Assembly: GCA_035637455.1 (NCBI GenBank)
Contig: DASPXE010000182.1
Coordinates: forward strand, 1 to 44,970
Direction: 5' to 3'
Source: 20CM-4-69-16 sp035637455
GTDB taxonomy: Bacteria > Gemmatimonadota > Gemmatimonadetes > Gemmatimonadales > GWC2-71-9
DNA: 44,970 bases
The notes beneath the pieces were generated by a model. That model made no database searches. It was given only the letters and a program-made list of their open reading frames with translations, and was not told the DNA's origin. Position numbers and translations under genes: made by a program. Of the stretch, positions 16,341 to 24,167 are shown in pieces (the first letter of the stretch is position 1; the number at the start of each line of letters is the position of its first letter).

Positions 16341-17186
16341 ATGATCGAGCGTCGCCTCTCCTTCCTCATCGCCGGGCTCGTCGTCTTCTTCATGTCCGCG
16401 GTGCTCTGGAACGTGTTCGCGCCGACCCGCCGCCCGGCGCGCGCCGACGCGACCGCCGACTCCACCACGCTGGTCGCAGTCCACGCTGATACGACGCCGG
16501 CAGCGCCGTCAAGCGGCGCGAAGGACACGACCGTCACGCGAGGCGGGCAGTCCCCTGCTCCGTCGGCCCCGCCGCTCTCGGCGGACGGGTCGGGTCCGAG
16601 CTACATGGAGCTGCTCGCTCGGTCGGAAACCCGGCGTCGCATCCGCGCGAGCGCGGGCTACACCTACTTGAACGAGGTCGTCGCCCAGAGCGAGGACTCG
16701 ATGCTGCATCGCTGGGACAACCGCATCCGCAGCCCCGTGCGGGTGTTCCTCGGGCCCAGTACGGCCGCCAACTTCCAGCCGAGCTTCCTCGACGCAGTGC
16801 GCGGCGCGTTCGAGCGCTGGGAGGAGGCGGGCGTGCCGGTGCGGTTCAGGCTGGACGCGGACTCGGAATCGGCCGAGGTGCGCTTCAAGTGGAGGCTCCA
16901 GTTCGAGATCCAGCGCACTGGTCAGACCGATCTCACCTGGGACCAGGACGGCCGCCTCGTGAACGGCGTGGTCACGCTCGCCACGTTCGACCCCGCCGGG
17001 CGGCCCCTCTCCATGGACGACGTCCGCGTGGTGGCGCTGCACGAGATCGGGCACCTGATCGGCCTCGACCACTCATCGGATTCGACCGACATCATGTTCG
17101 CGATGACCAAGGTGCGGGATCTCTCGTCGCGCGACATCGCCTCCGCGCGACTCCTCTACCAGCTCCCGTCCGGGACCCTGCGGTAG
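16341..17186 (+). CDS. Membrane-anchored matrixin-type (M10) metalloprotease
   Basis: An N-terminal hydrophobic helix (about 7-26) anchors the 281-residue protein, followed by a Thr/Ala/Pro-rich linker to about residue 90. The catalytic part carries the full zinc motif HEIGHLIGLDH (234-244) with three histidines and the base E235, and M252 in DIMFA as the Met-turn, so it is a metzincin with bacterial matrixin features. SRDIASARLLYQLP is the usual matrixin helix after the active site. It presumably cleaves proteins outside the inner membrane. It is divergent from the MMPL gene across 90 bp and stands 37 bp before amrS. Confidence 0.87.
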   Translation: MIERRLSFLIAGLVVFFMSAVLWNVFAPTRRPARADATADSTTLVAVHADTTPAAPSSGAKDTTVTRGGQSPAPSAPPLSADGSGPSYMELLARSETRRRIRASAGYTYLNEVVAQSEDSMLHRWDNRIRSPVRVFLGPSTAANFQPSFLDAVRGAFERWEEAGVPVRFRLDADSESAEVRFKWRLQFEIQRTGQTDLTWDQDGRLVNGVVTLATFDPAGRPLSMDDVRVVALHEIGHLIGLDHSSDSTDIMFAMTKVRDLSSRDIASARLLYQLPSGTLR

Positions 17187-17223
17187 AACGGGACCGGGGT
17201 ATATTCCAGGGAGGGGCCCACCC

Positions 17224-18327
17224 ATGACGTACCGCGGTATCATCTCCTTCCTCACCCACGACGCTCCCGACGGCGGCGCCGCTACGCTCGCTCAGGTGCT
17301 GGACGCGCGCGTGCGCGAGGGGGAACTGGTCGAGCAACTCGAGGGCGGCGCCGTGCGCTGTTTCGCCTGCGGGCACCGCTGTCTGGTGCGGCCCGGCCGG
17401 CGCGGGATCTGCAAGGTCCGCTTCAACAAGGACGGCACGCTGTACGTCCCCGCCGGATACGTCGCGGCGTTGCAGAGCGACCCCACCGAGAAGAAGCCGT
17501 TCTTCCACGTCCTTCCCGGCTCGGACACGCTCACGTTCGGCATGCTGGGATGCGACTTCCACTGCGGCTATTGCCAGAATTGGCTGACCAGCCAGGCGCT
17601 GCGCGACGACGCCGCCGGCGTGCTGCCCAGCGACGTGACCCCGGACGCCCTGGTGCGGCTGGCGTTGCGGCAGGGTGCCAAGATGGTCGGCTCGTCGTAC
17701 AACGAGCCCCTGATCACGGCCGAGTGGGCCGTGGACGTGTTCAAGGTCGCGCGGGCCCACGGGCTCAAGACCGCCTTCATCTCGAACGGGAACGCTACCC
17801 CGGAGGTGCTCCAGTACATCCGGCCGTGGACCGACTGCTACAAGATCGACTTCAAGGCGATGGACGATAGGCGCTACCGCGAGCTCGGTGGGGTGCTGCA
17901 GCACGTCCTCGACGCGATCCGCATGGTGTACGAGCGTGGGTTCTGGCTCGAGCTCGTCACGCTGGTCGTGCCCGGCTTCAACGACGACGCCACCCAGCTG
18001 ACGCGTGCGGCCGACTATATCGCCGCGATCTCACCGGAGATCCCGTGGCACGTGACCGCGTTCCACAAGGATTACAAGATGACCGACCCGGACGACACTA
18101 CCGCGGAAACGCTGCTCCGCGCGTGCGACATCGGGGCCCGTGCCGGGCTCAAATTCATCTACGCCGGCAATCTCCCGGGCCGCGTCGGCCGCTGGGAGAA
18201 CACCTATTGCCCCGATTGCGGCGACCTGCTGATCGAGCGCTCCGGGTACGTCATCAAGCAGCAGCGAGTGGGAGTGGACGGGCGGTGTCCCGCGTGCAGC
18301 CGGCGGATTCCGGGCGTTTGGTGCTAG
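17224..18327 (+). CDS. amrS: AmmeMemoRadiSam-type radical SAM enzyme
   Basis: The 367-residue protein has a radical SAM cluster motif CDFHCGYC (C110, C114, C117) preceded by GMLG, with SYNEPLITAEW and KIDFKAMDDRRY typical of the AmrS family. Extra cysteines in CFACGHRC (near 47-54), the CPDCG pair and a final CPACSRR suggest additional metal sites. AmrS proteins usually accompany AMMECR1 and Memo homologues; neither is in this window. The reaction is not established. A strong GGGAGGGG precedes the ATG. Its last 43 bp overlap the start of the beta-lactamase-fold gene. Confidence 0.88.
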   Translation: MTYRGIISFLTHDAPDGGAATLAQVLDARVREGELVEQLEGGAVRCFACGHRCLVRPGRRGICKVRFNKDGTLYVPAGYVAALQSDPTEKKPFFHVLPGSDTLTFGMLGCDFHCGYCQNWLTSQALRDDAAGVLPSDVTPDALVRLALRQGAKMVGSSYNEPLITAEWAVDVFKVARAHGLKTAFISNGNATPEVLQYIRPWTDCYKIDFKAMDDRRYRELGGVLQHVLDAIRMVYERGFWLELVTLVVPGFNDDATQLTRAADYIAAISPEIPWHVTAFHKDYKMTDPDDTTAETLLRACDIGARAGLKFIYAGNLPGRVGRWENTYCPDCGDLLIERSGYVIKQQRVGVDGRCPACSRRIPGVWC

Positions 18328-19499
18328 CGGTCGTGCTGCTCTTACAAACCGGGTCTGCCGCAACGCCGAGGCACGGCCCCGGGGTCGGCGTACCCCGGTC
18401 GGCGGCGTTTGACGCCGCGACGTTCGATCCCCTCGTCCTGGACGGCATCCGGCAGGGTGCGTATCCGGGCGCGGCGCTGGTGATCGGCCGGCGCGACACC
18501 ATCCTGTTCGCCAAGGGCTACGGCCACCTCACCTGGTCGGCGGCGAGCCCGACGGTCGCTCCCGAGAGCACCCTGTACGACCTCGCTTCGCTCACGAAGG
18601 TGATCGCAACGACGCCGGCACTCATGATCCTGGTCGAGCGCGGCACGGTGAAGCTCGACGCCCCGGTCGCGACCTACATACCCGAGCTCGACGGGACCGG
18701 CGCGGCGGGCGTGACGGTGCACCAGCTCCTCGCGCACATCTCGGGGCTTCGCGCCGACATCCCGGACCCCGAGCTCAAGGCGCTCCCCGACAGTGCTGCC
18801 GTGATGCGGCGCGTCCTTTCGGAGACGCCCCGCGTCCCGCCTGGCACGCGCGTCATTTACAGCGATCTCAACGCGATCCTGCTCGGTGAGGTGGTGCGGC
18901 GCGCGGCCGGCGAGCCGCTCGACCGGTTTGCCGCTCGCGAGGTGTTCGCGCCCCTGGATCTGCGAGAGACCCTGTTTCGGCCACCCGGCCGGCTCAAGTC
19001 ACGGATCGCGCCGACGGGGTTGTGGCACGGCCACCCCGTGGCGGGGGTGGTGAACGACGGCAGCGCGTTCAAGCTGCGCGGCGTGTCGGGGAACGCCGGC
19101 CTCTTCGCGACAGGCACCGATGTCGCACGCTTCGCGCAGTTCATGCTCTCGGGCGGCGCGCGCCCGGACGGCCGGCGCCTGGTGCGCCCGGAGACCGTGC
19201 GGCTGTTCACGACCAAAGCAGCGGACTTCGGCCACGGCACCGAGGCTCGCGCCCTCGGCTGGCAAGCATTGCCCACGGGCGAGAAGCAGTCGAGCGCGGG
19301 GACGCTGTTCGGCCCCAGAAGCTACGGTCACACCGGTTGGACGGGAACGTCGCTCTGGATTGACCCCGATCGCGACCTGTTCGTGGTGCTGCTCACGAAC
19401 CGGGCCTACGCCCCGCGCGCGCGACGGCCGTTTACGGTCCTGAAAACGGTGCGCGGCCGGCTTGCCGACGCGGCTGCGCAGGCGTCCGATGCGCGCTGA
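18285..19499 (+). CDS. Secreted beta-lactamase-fold serine hydrolase
   Basis: I chose the GTG at 18285 because it gives a signal peptide (RLVLAVVLLLQTGSAATP) and has GGGAG upstream; later GTG codons are possible. The 404-residue protein has the class C/penicillin-binding triad: S102-x-x-K105 in SLTK, Y192-S-D in YSDLN, and H349-T-G in GHTGWTG. Members are esterases, D-amino acid peptidases or beta-lactamases; sequence alone does not decide, and the HTG instead of KTG favours an esterase or peptidase. It overlaps amrS upstream and the DCC gene downstream, so the three are one transcription unit. Confidence 0.85.
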   Translation: MSRVQPADSGRLVLAVVLLLQTGSAATPRHGPGVGVPRSAAFDAATFDPLVLDGIRQGAYPGAALVIGRRDTILFAKGYGHLTWSAASPTVAPESTLYDLASLTKVIATTPALMILVERGTVKLDAPVATYIPELDGTGAAGVTVHQLLAHISGLRADIPDPELKALPDSAAVMRRVLSETPRVPPGTRVIYSDLNAILLGEVVRRAAGEPLDRFAAREVFAPLDLRETLFRPPGRLKSRIAPTGLWHGHPVAGVVNDGSAFKLRGVSGNAGLFATGTDVARFAQFMLSGGARPDGRRLVRPETVRLFTTKAADFGHGTEARALGWQALPTGEKQSSAGTLFGPRSYGHTGWTGTSLWIDPDRDLFVVLLTNRAYAPRARRPFTVLKTVRGRLADAAAQASDAR

Positions 19500-19851
19500 G
19501 CGACCCACGCTGATTTACGATGGCGAGTGCGGGTTCTGCCGGAAGTGCGTCGACCTCGTGTTGCGCCGGGATCGGGAACGCCGGCTCGAGGTGATTGCGT
19601 TTCAGGACCGGGAACGGGTCGCGACGTTCGGAATTCCCCTTCCGGCGCTCGCGGCGGCGATGCATCTCGTGCTTCCCGACGGGCGTGTGTTCGCGGGGGC
19701 AGACGCCGCACCCGAAATCCTGCGCCTCCTGCGGAAGCGGTGGCTCGCGGCCATCTTCCTGGTGCCCGGGGTGCGCCCGGTGGCCCGGCGGGTGTACGCT
19801 TGGATTGCGCGGCAGCGGCGCTGCCTGGTGCGGGGCTACGCCGGCGACTAA
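19489..19851 (+). CDS. DCC-family thiol-disulfide oxidoreductase-like protein
   Basis: This 120-residue protein begins MRAERPTLIYDGECGFCRKC. The DGECGFC motif (11-17) with C14 and C17 defines the DUF393/DCC family, which is thioredoxin-like and of uncertain substrate. The central LPDGRVFAGADAAPEILRLL matches the family's second conserved block. The ATG at 19489 overlaps the previous gene's stop by 11 bp, so translation is coupled. A hydrophobic WLAAIFLVPGVRPVARRVYAWIA segment near the end may touch the membrane. Confidence 0.88.
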   Translation: MRAERPTLIYDGECGFCRKCVDLVLRRDRERRLEVIAFQDRERVATFGIPLPALAAAMHLVLPDGRVFAGADAAPEILRLLRKRWLAAIFLVPGVRPVARRVYAWIARQRRCLVRGYAGD

Positions 19852-19890
19852 GCTTCCAGACGAGGCGGCATGATGCAGAAGGAGTCGGCC

Positions 19891-20202
19891 ATGACGGCAC
19901 CAGCGGAGCTCACACCAGAGGCGGTGCGCAAGGCCTTGCGCCAGGTGAAGGATCCCGAGCTCGACATGAACATCATCGACTTGGGCCTCGTGTACGACAT
20001 TACGGTCGTGGGCGGCGCAGTGGAGGTGGACATGACGCTGACCTCGCCCGGGTGTCCGGCCGGCCCGATGATCACGAACGACGCTTACAAGGTGATCCGT
20101 GCGCTCGACGGCGTGAAGGACGTGAACATCGAGATCGTGTGGGAGCCCTACTGGACGCCGGAAAAGATGGACCCCAAGGTGCGTGCGTTGATGGGGCTCT
20201 AG
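19891..20202 (+). CDS. MIP18/DUF59-family Fe-S assembly factor (SufT-like)
   Basis: The 103-residue protein has the DUF59 features DPELDMNIIDLGLVYD (21-36) and the reactive cysteine C55 in TSPGCPAG. Such proteins help mature Fe-S clusters and are often called SufT. The gene lies 17 kb from the SUF operon in this window, so it is a separate locus of the same pathway. I chose the ATG at 19891 because AAGGAG (19879-19884) sits six bases before it; ATGs at 19870 and 19873 lack a site. Its stop overlaps the RNase D stop by 4 bp on the other strand. Confidence 0.88.
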   Translation: MTAPAELTPEAVRKALRQVKDPELDMNIIDLGLVYDITVVGGAVEVDMTLTSPGCPAGPMITNDAYKVIRALDGVKDVNIEIVWEPYWTPEKMDPKVRALMGL

Positions 20203-21326
20203 GCCAGCGCCGCGAGCAGCGCGCTCCCGAGCACCTCGATCTGCCAGCGCCGGAGCTCCGCCACCTGAGCGAGCCCGGCGCGATCGTTTGGGACGGGGGT
20301 GGTCCGCGCCACCGCCTCGAGCGTGGACCGGCCGCACAACACGCCCGGGTCGAGGCCGAGCTCGGCGGCGACCCGGTTGCGCACCGTCTTCAGCCGCTCG
20401 AGGCGCGCGTCGAACGCCGCGTCTCTGGGCGGCCGGGCGCCTCGCTCAACGTGCGGCAGCTCGGGCTCGGAGAGCGCGAGCGCCCGGCGGACGCTCTCGA
20501 GCAGCGCGGGGCCGTGCCGCTGCGCCAGGGTTGCGGGGAGCTGGGAGATCTGCGCGAGATCCGCGGGCGAGCGAGGCAGCGCTTTCGCCACGCCGAGCAG
20601 GGCGTCGTTGCCGATGATGCGGAATGTGGCCTTGTCCTGCTCACGGGCGACGGCCTCGCGCCAGCGGTACAGCTCGCGCAGCGTGGCGAGCGCGCGCGGC
20701 GCCAGCGCTCGCGCTCCCTTCACGCGCAGGAACGCGTCGCTGCCGTCAGGTGCCCCGGTCCAACGCAGCGACTCGAGGCGCGCGCACTCCTCCTCCGCCC
20801 AGGCGAGACGACCGAGCTGGGAGAGGCGGTCGCGCAGCGCGTCACGCAGGGCGGGCAGGTGCTGGGTGTCGGCCGCCGCATATTCGAGCATCGCGGGCGG
20901 CAGCGGCCGGCGCGACCAGTCCGCCTTCTGGTGCTCCTTCGCGAGCTTCACCCCCAGATACTTTTCGAGCAATGCCGCCAGCCCCACCGCGGGCTCGCCC
21001 GCCAGCTGGGCCGCGATGCGGGTGTCGAACACCCGTGCCGCGTGGAAACCGTAGTCGCGGTCCAAGATGCGCAGGTCATAGTCCGCATCGTGGAACACCT
21101 TCTCAACGCCCGGGTCCGCGAGCAGGGCGCCCACCGGCGAGAGGTCGGGCAGGACCAGCGGGTCGACGATCGCCGTGCGGCCGCGGGTGGAGAGTTGGAC
21201 GAGGAAAATCCGGTCCCGATACCGGTGGAAGCTCGCCGCCTCGGTGTCCGCCGCCACCAGCGGCTCGCGCCGGAATGCGGCGACGGTTTCGGCGAGCGCC
21301 TCGGGCGTCCGGATGTAGCTATGCAC
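20199..21326 (-). CDS. rnd: Ribonuclease D
   Basis: The 375-residue protein has the DEDDy exonuclease domain with D27 and E29 in AADTEAASF, KVFHDADYDLRIL as Exo II and a YAAADTQHL Exo III with the tyrosine. This is followed by an HRDC domain (about 210-290, RELYRWREAVAREQDKATFRIIGNDALLGVA). It trims the 3' ends of tRNA precursors and other small RNAs. It probably shares a transcript with the small gene just upstream (21345-21515), 18 bp away. Confidence 0.92.
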   Translation of the reverse strand: MHSYIRTPEALAETVAAFRREPLVAADTEAASFHRYRDRIFLVQLSTRGRTAIVDPLVLPDLSPVGALLADPGVEKVFHDADYDLRILDRDYGFHAARVFDTRIAAQLAGEPAVGLAALLEKYLGVKLAKEHQKADWSRRPLPPAMLEYAAADTQHLPALRDALRDRLSQLGRLAWAEEECARLESLRWTGAPDGSDAFLRVKGARALAPRALATLRELYRWREAVAREQDKATFRIIGNDALLGVAKALPRSPADLAQISQLPATLAQRHGPALLESVRRALALSEPELPHVERGARPPRDAAFDARLERLKTVRNRVAAELGLDPGVLCGRSTLEAVARTTPVPNDRAGLAQVAELRRWQIEVLGSALLAALA

Positions 21327-21344
21327 GCGGTGCTCCCGTCCGGC

Positions 21345-21515
21345 TCACTCTTCCTTGCCCAACTGCTCCAGGCCGGCCGCGATCTCCTCGAGCGCCTTCG
21401 CGAGCGTCTTGTAGAATTCGGGGTCCGGTGGTTGGGGGGCGCCACCCAGCGGGTCGCCCGCGCACTTGCGGGCGGCGCGGGCCGCGTGGCGGATGTAGTC
21501 GGTGGAAACCCGCAT
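21345..21515 (-). CDS. Small hypothetical protein, 56 residues
   Basis: From the ATG at 21515 the protein reads MRVSTDYIRHAARAARK, then a proline-rich GGAPQPPDPEFYK and a helical end LAKALEEIAAGLEQLGKEE. The upstream GAGAG is a plausible ribosome binding site. I know no family for it. It sits just before rnd on the same strand and is divergent from the PLP enzyme with 27 bp between starts. The composition (soluble, amphipathic C-terminal helix) is typical of a small adaptor, but this is only an impression. Confidence 0.55.
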   Translation of the reverse strand: MRVSTDYIRHAARAARKCAGDPLGGAPQPPDPEFYKTLAKALEEIAAGLEQLGKEE

Positions 21516-21542
21516 CGCGACTCTCGGTTCTGAAGGTTGGCA

Positions 21543-22517
21543 GTGTACGATCCGGAGCGACTGACTCGAAAGATACGCGCGGCACTCGCTCCCTGTAGTC
21601 TGGGACGTTGGCCCACGCCCCTCGAGCCCGCGCCCGCGCTCGCGCGGACCCTCGGCCTGGACGCGCTGTGGCTCAAGCGCGAGGATCGCTCGGCGCCGCG
21701 CTGCGGCGGCAACAAGGTGCGCGGCCTCGAGTTGCTCCTCGCGGGTGCGCCGGCGGGCAGCGTGTTCGTGACCGTCGGCGGCACGGGCTCGACGCACTGC
21801 CTCGCCACCGCGGTGCATGCTGCGGCCCTGTCCTGTCGCGCCGCGCTCGCCCAGTTCCCGCAGCCCGAGACCGAGGCGAGCCGCGCCGTCGCTGCCGCCT
21901 GCGACGCGCACGCCGCGCTGGTGGTGCGCGCGCGCACGCGCGCGGCCCTGCCGCTCGCCCTGCTGGGCGCGTGGCGCGGCGCCGGCCGCCTCGGGCCCCG
22001 GCGCTGGGTCCCCGGCGGCGGCGCACACCCGCGGGCCGTGGTGGGCCATCTACTCGCCGCCCTCGAGCTCGCGCAACAGCTCCCCGGCCCGCCCGACGCG
22101 ATCGTCGCACCGCTCGGCACCGGCGGCACGCTCGCCGGCCTGCTGCTCGGCGTCGCGCAACTCGGCTGGCCCACACGCGTGATCGGCGTGCGCGTCGCTC
22201 CGGTGTTGGTCGCTAATCGATGGCGGACGCTCCGGCTCGCGCGGCGCGCGCGGCGCCTGCTCGCACGCGTGGGCGTACCGCTCCCCGCTCCCCGCCCTCC
22301 CGACATCGTGAATGCGCTGGGCCGCGGCTACGGGTGGCCGACGGTCGATGGTGAGTCCGCGCGCGGGGTCGCGGCCACGCACGGCCTCGTTCTCGATCCC
22401 ACGTACGGCGCCAAGGCCTTCGCCGTTCTCCTGCGACGTGGAACGTGGAAGGTGCGACGGGTGGTTTTCTGGCATACGTTTGGCATGCCCTCTCCCGCGC
22501 CGGAGTCCGTGCGATGA
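21543..22517 (+). CDS. PLP-dependent D-cysteine desulfhydrase/ACC deaminase family enzyme
   Basis: The 324-residue fold-type II PLP enzyme has its Schiff-base lysine at K58 in RCGGNKVRGLE, a phosphate-binding glycine loop in PLGTGGTLAGLLLG, and WLKREDR before the lysine. It belongs with D-cysteine desulfhydrase and 1-aminocyclopropane-1-carboxylate deaminase; the true substrate is not clear. I chose the GTG at 21543, six bases after GAAGG; a TTG at 21537 is the alternative. Its stop overlaps the next ATG (ATGA, 22514-22517), so it is co-translated with the thioesterase-hydrolase fusion. Confidence 0.83.
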   Translation: MYDPERLTRKIRAALAPCSLGRWPTPLEPAPALARTLGLDALWLKREDRSAPRCGGNKVRGLELLLAGAPAGSVFVTVGGTGSTHCLATAVHAAALSCRAALAQFPQPETEASRAVAAACDAHAALVVRARTRAALPLALLGAWRGAGRLGPRRWVPGGGAHPRAVVGHLLAALELAQQLPGPPDAIVAPLGTGGTLAGLLLGVAQLGWPTRVIGVRVAPVLVANRWRTLRLARRARRLLARVGVPLPAPRPPDIVNALGRGYGWPTVDGESARGVAATHGLVLDPTYGAKAFAVLLRRGTWKVRRVVFWHTFGMPSPAPESVR

Positions 22518-23719
22518 CGGCATTCCCCACCGTTGAGCTGACCGTCTATCCCTACGACTGCGACGCCTTCGGCCACTTGAATCAGGCGGCGCTCCTGACG
22601 TTGCTCGAGCGCGCGCGCTGGGAGGCGCTCGCGCGCGGCCCCGGGATGGATCTGTTCGACCGCAACGGCGTCTGGCCTGCCGCGCGCCGGGCGGTGATCG
22701 ACTACAAGGCGGGGGCGTACCCGCGCGACGTGCTGCGGATCGAGACGACCGTGGCGCAGCGCGGGACGACCAGCATGACACTGCGCCACGTCGTCCGGCG
22801 CGTCTCGGACGACGTCGTCATCGCGGAGGCCGAGATCGTGTTCGTCTGCGTCGACCGCATCGGCCGGGCCACGCCCCTACCGGAGGAGATCGCACGCTTC
22901 CTGGGCCCACGGACCTCCGGATCACATCAGCCGATCCGTGTGTCGGTCGGAGCGGCCGAGCTCGCGGTCGAGGTCCGGGGCGATGGCCCTCCGGTCCTGT
23001 TGGTGCACGGCTTCCCGTTCGACCGCACCGTGTGGCGGCATCAGCTCGCGGCGCTGGCGCGCTGGAAGCGCATCGCTCCCGACCTGCGGGGCGCCGGTGC
23101 GTCCAGCGCCTCGGGCGCGGCCGACGGATACTCGATCGCTCACTACGCCGACGACCTGGTGGCGATCCTCGACGCCCTGGGCGTGAGCGCGGCGGCGGTG
23201 TGCGGGCTGTCGATGGGCGGGTACGTGACCTTCGAGTTGCTGCGGCGCTACGCCGACCGGGTGACGGCCGTGCTGCTCGTCGATACTAAACCCGACCCTG
23301 ACGCCCCGGCCGCGCAGCGCGAGCGCGACGAGCTCGCCGCGTTGACCGAGCGCGACGGCCAGGACGCGCTCGTGAGCCGGCTGTTGCCGAAGCTGCTGGC
23401 GCGCCAAACGCAGTCCGAGGTTGCGGAGCAGGTGCGTGACATGGCGCGTGGCTGGTCGGTGCCGGGGCTCGTGGGCGCCCTGCGCGCGCTGCGCGACCGG
23501 CCCGACTCGACCGACACGCTGCGGCGGATCCGGGTGCCGGCGCTGGTGCTCGTGGGGAGCGAAGATCAGATCTCACCGCCGGCCGCGGCACAGGCGATGG
23601 CGGCCCTGATCCCCAGGGCGCAGTGCCACGTCGTCCCAGCGGCCGGGCACCTGGCGCCGCTCGAGCAGCCACTCGCAACCAGCCGACTGATGGCCGACTT
23701 TCTGGAAACGTTGCGGTGA
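22514..23719 (+). CDS. Hotdog thioesterase fused to an alpha/beta hydrolase
   Basis: In one 401-residue frame, residues 1-135 form a 4HBT hotdog domain (YPYDCDAFGHLNQAALLTLLERARWE, with the catalytic-site Asp in the usual DxxGHxNN-like place). Residues 145-401 form an alpha/beta hydrolase with oxyanion-loop HGFPFD, nucleophile S233 in GLSMGGY, D351 in GSEDQ and H379 in AGHLAPLE. Both halves look catalytically complete. The ATG overlaps the PLP gene stop. The fusion would combine thioester cleavage of an acyl-CoA with hydrolysis of a second ester, lactone or enol-lactone bond. No frameshift or stop lies near the junction (around 22915), so it is not an assembly of two genes. Confidence 0.85.
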   Translation: MTAFPTVELTVYPYDCDAFGHLNQAALLTLLERARWEALARGPGMDLFDRNGVWPAARRAVIDYKAGAYPRDVLRIETTVAQRGTTSMTLRHVVRRVSDDVVIAEAEIVFVCVDRIGRATPLPEEIARFLGPRTSGSHQPIRVSVGAAELAVEVRGDGPPVLLVHGFPFDRTVWRHQLAALARWKRIAPDLRGAGASSASGAADGYSIAHYADDLVAILDALGVSAAAVCGLSMGGYVTFELLRRYADRVTAVLLVDTKPDPDAPAAQRERDELAALTERDGQDALVSRLLPKLLARQTQSEVAEQVRDMARGWSVPGLVGALRALRDRPDSTDTLRRIRVPALVLVGSEDQISPPAAAQAMAALIPRAQCHVVPAAGHLAPLEQPLATSRLMADFLETLR

Positions 23720-23756
23720 GGGGCCCAACCCCCGGCCTGGCGCCCGGGTCAGGGAG

Positions 23757-24029
23757 CTAGCTGCCCTTACGCTGTGGCTTGCCCGGCGGCGTCGCGCTCT
23801 GAAAGACGTCCCGGTTCTTCGCGATGTAGGACTTCCACTGCGGCGGCGTGTCTTCCTCGGGGAAGATCGCGGTGACCGGGCACTCGGGCTCGCAAGCGCC
23901 GCAATCGATGCACTCGTCGGGGTGGATGTACAGCTGATCCTCGCCCTCGTAGATGCAGTCCACCGGACAGACATCCACGCAGGAGCGATCCTTCAGGTTG
24001 ATGCACGGTTCTGCGATGATGTACGTCAT
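23757..24029 (-). CDS. fdxA: 7Fe ferredoxin, actinobacterial FdxA style
   Basis: The 90-residue protein has the seven cluster cysteines in the 7Fe layout: C9, C17 and C50 for the 3Fe-4S cluster, and C21, C40, C43 and C46 for the 4Fe-4S cluster, with C25 as the extra one. The cysteine at position 12 found in the proteobacterial form is replaced by leucine (EPCINLKDRSC), as in actinobacterial proteins. It is a low-potential soluble electron carrier. The start is preceded by TGGAG and a good promoter (24083-24110). It stands alone, with no clear redox partner beside it. Confidence 0.93.
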   Translation of the reverse strand: MTYIIAEPCINLKDRSCVDVCPVDCIYEGEDQLYIHPDECIDCGACEPECPVTAIFPEEDTPPQWKSYIAKNRDVFQSATPPGKPQRKGS

Positions 24030-24082
24030 CCAGGCTCCAGCGTCTCACGTCCCGACGGCGGGCGCGTCCCGGCCGAATCGCA

Positions 24083-24110
24083 AACATAGAAGCGGGCCCA
24101 CCCCAGTCAA
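24083..24110 (-). promoter_or_regulatory. Promoter of the ferredoxin gene
   Basis: On the leftward strand TTGACT (24110-24105) and TATGTT (24088-24083) are separated by 16 bp, matching five and four of six consensus positions. Transcription would start about 45 bp before the ferredoxin ATG. Confidence 0.55.
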
Positions 24111-24167
24111 GTCCGGCAGACACATTCGGTTGGAGACGAGAACAGCGGCGGGCAGGCCCGGCGACGT

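Noticed and set aside
18045..18284. Upstream extension of the beta-lactamase-fold gene inside amrS
   Set aside because: The added residues are an arginine-rich out-of-frame reading of amrS, and the signal peptide begins after 18285.
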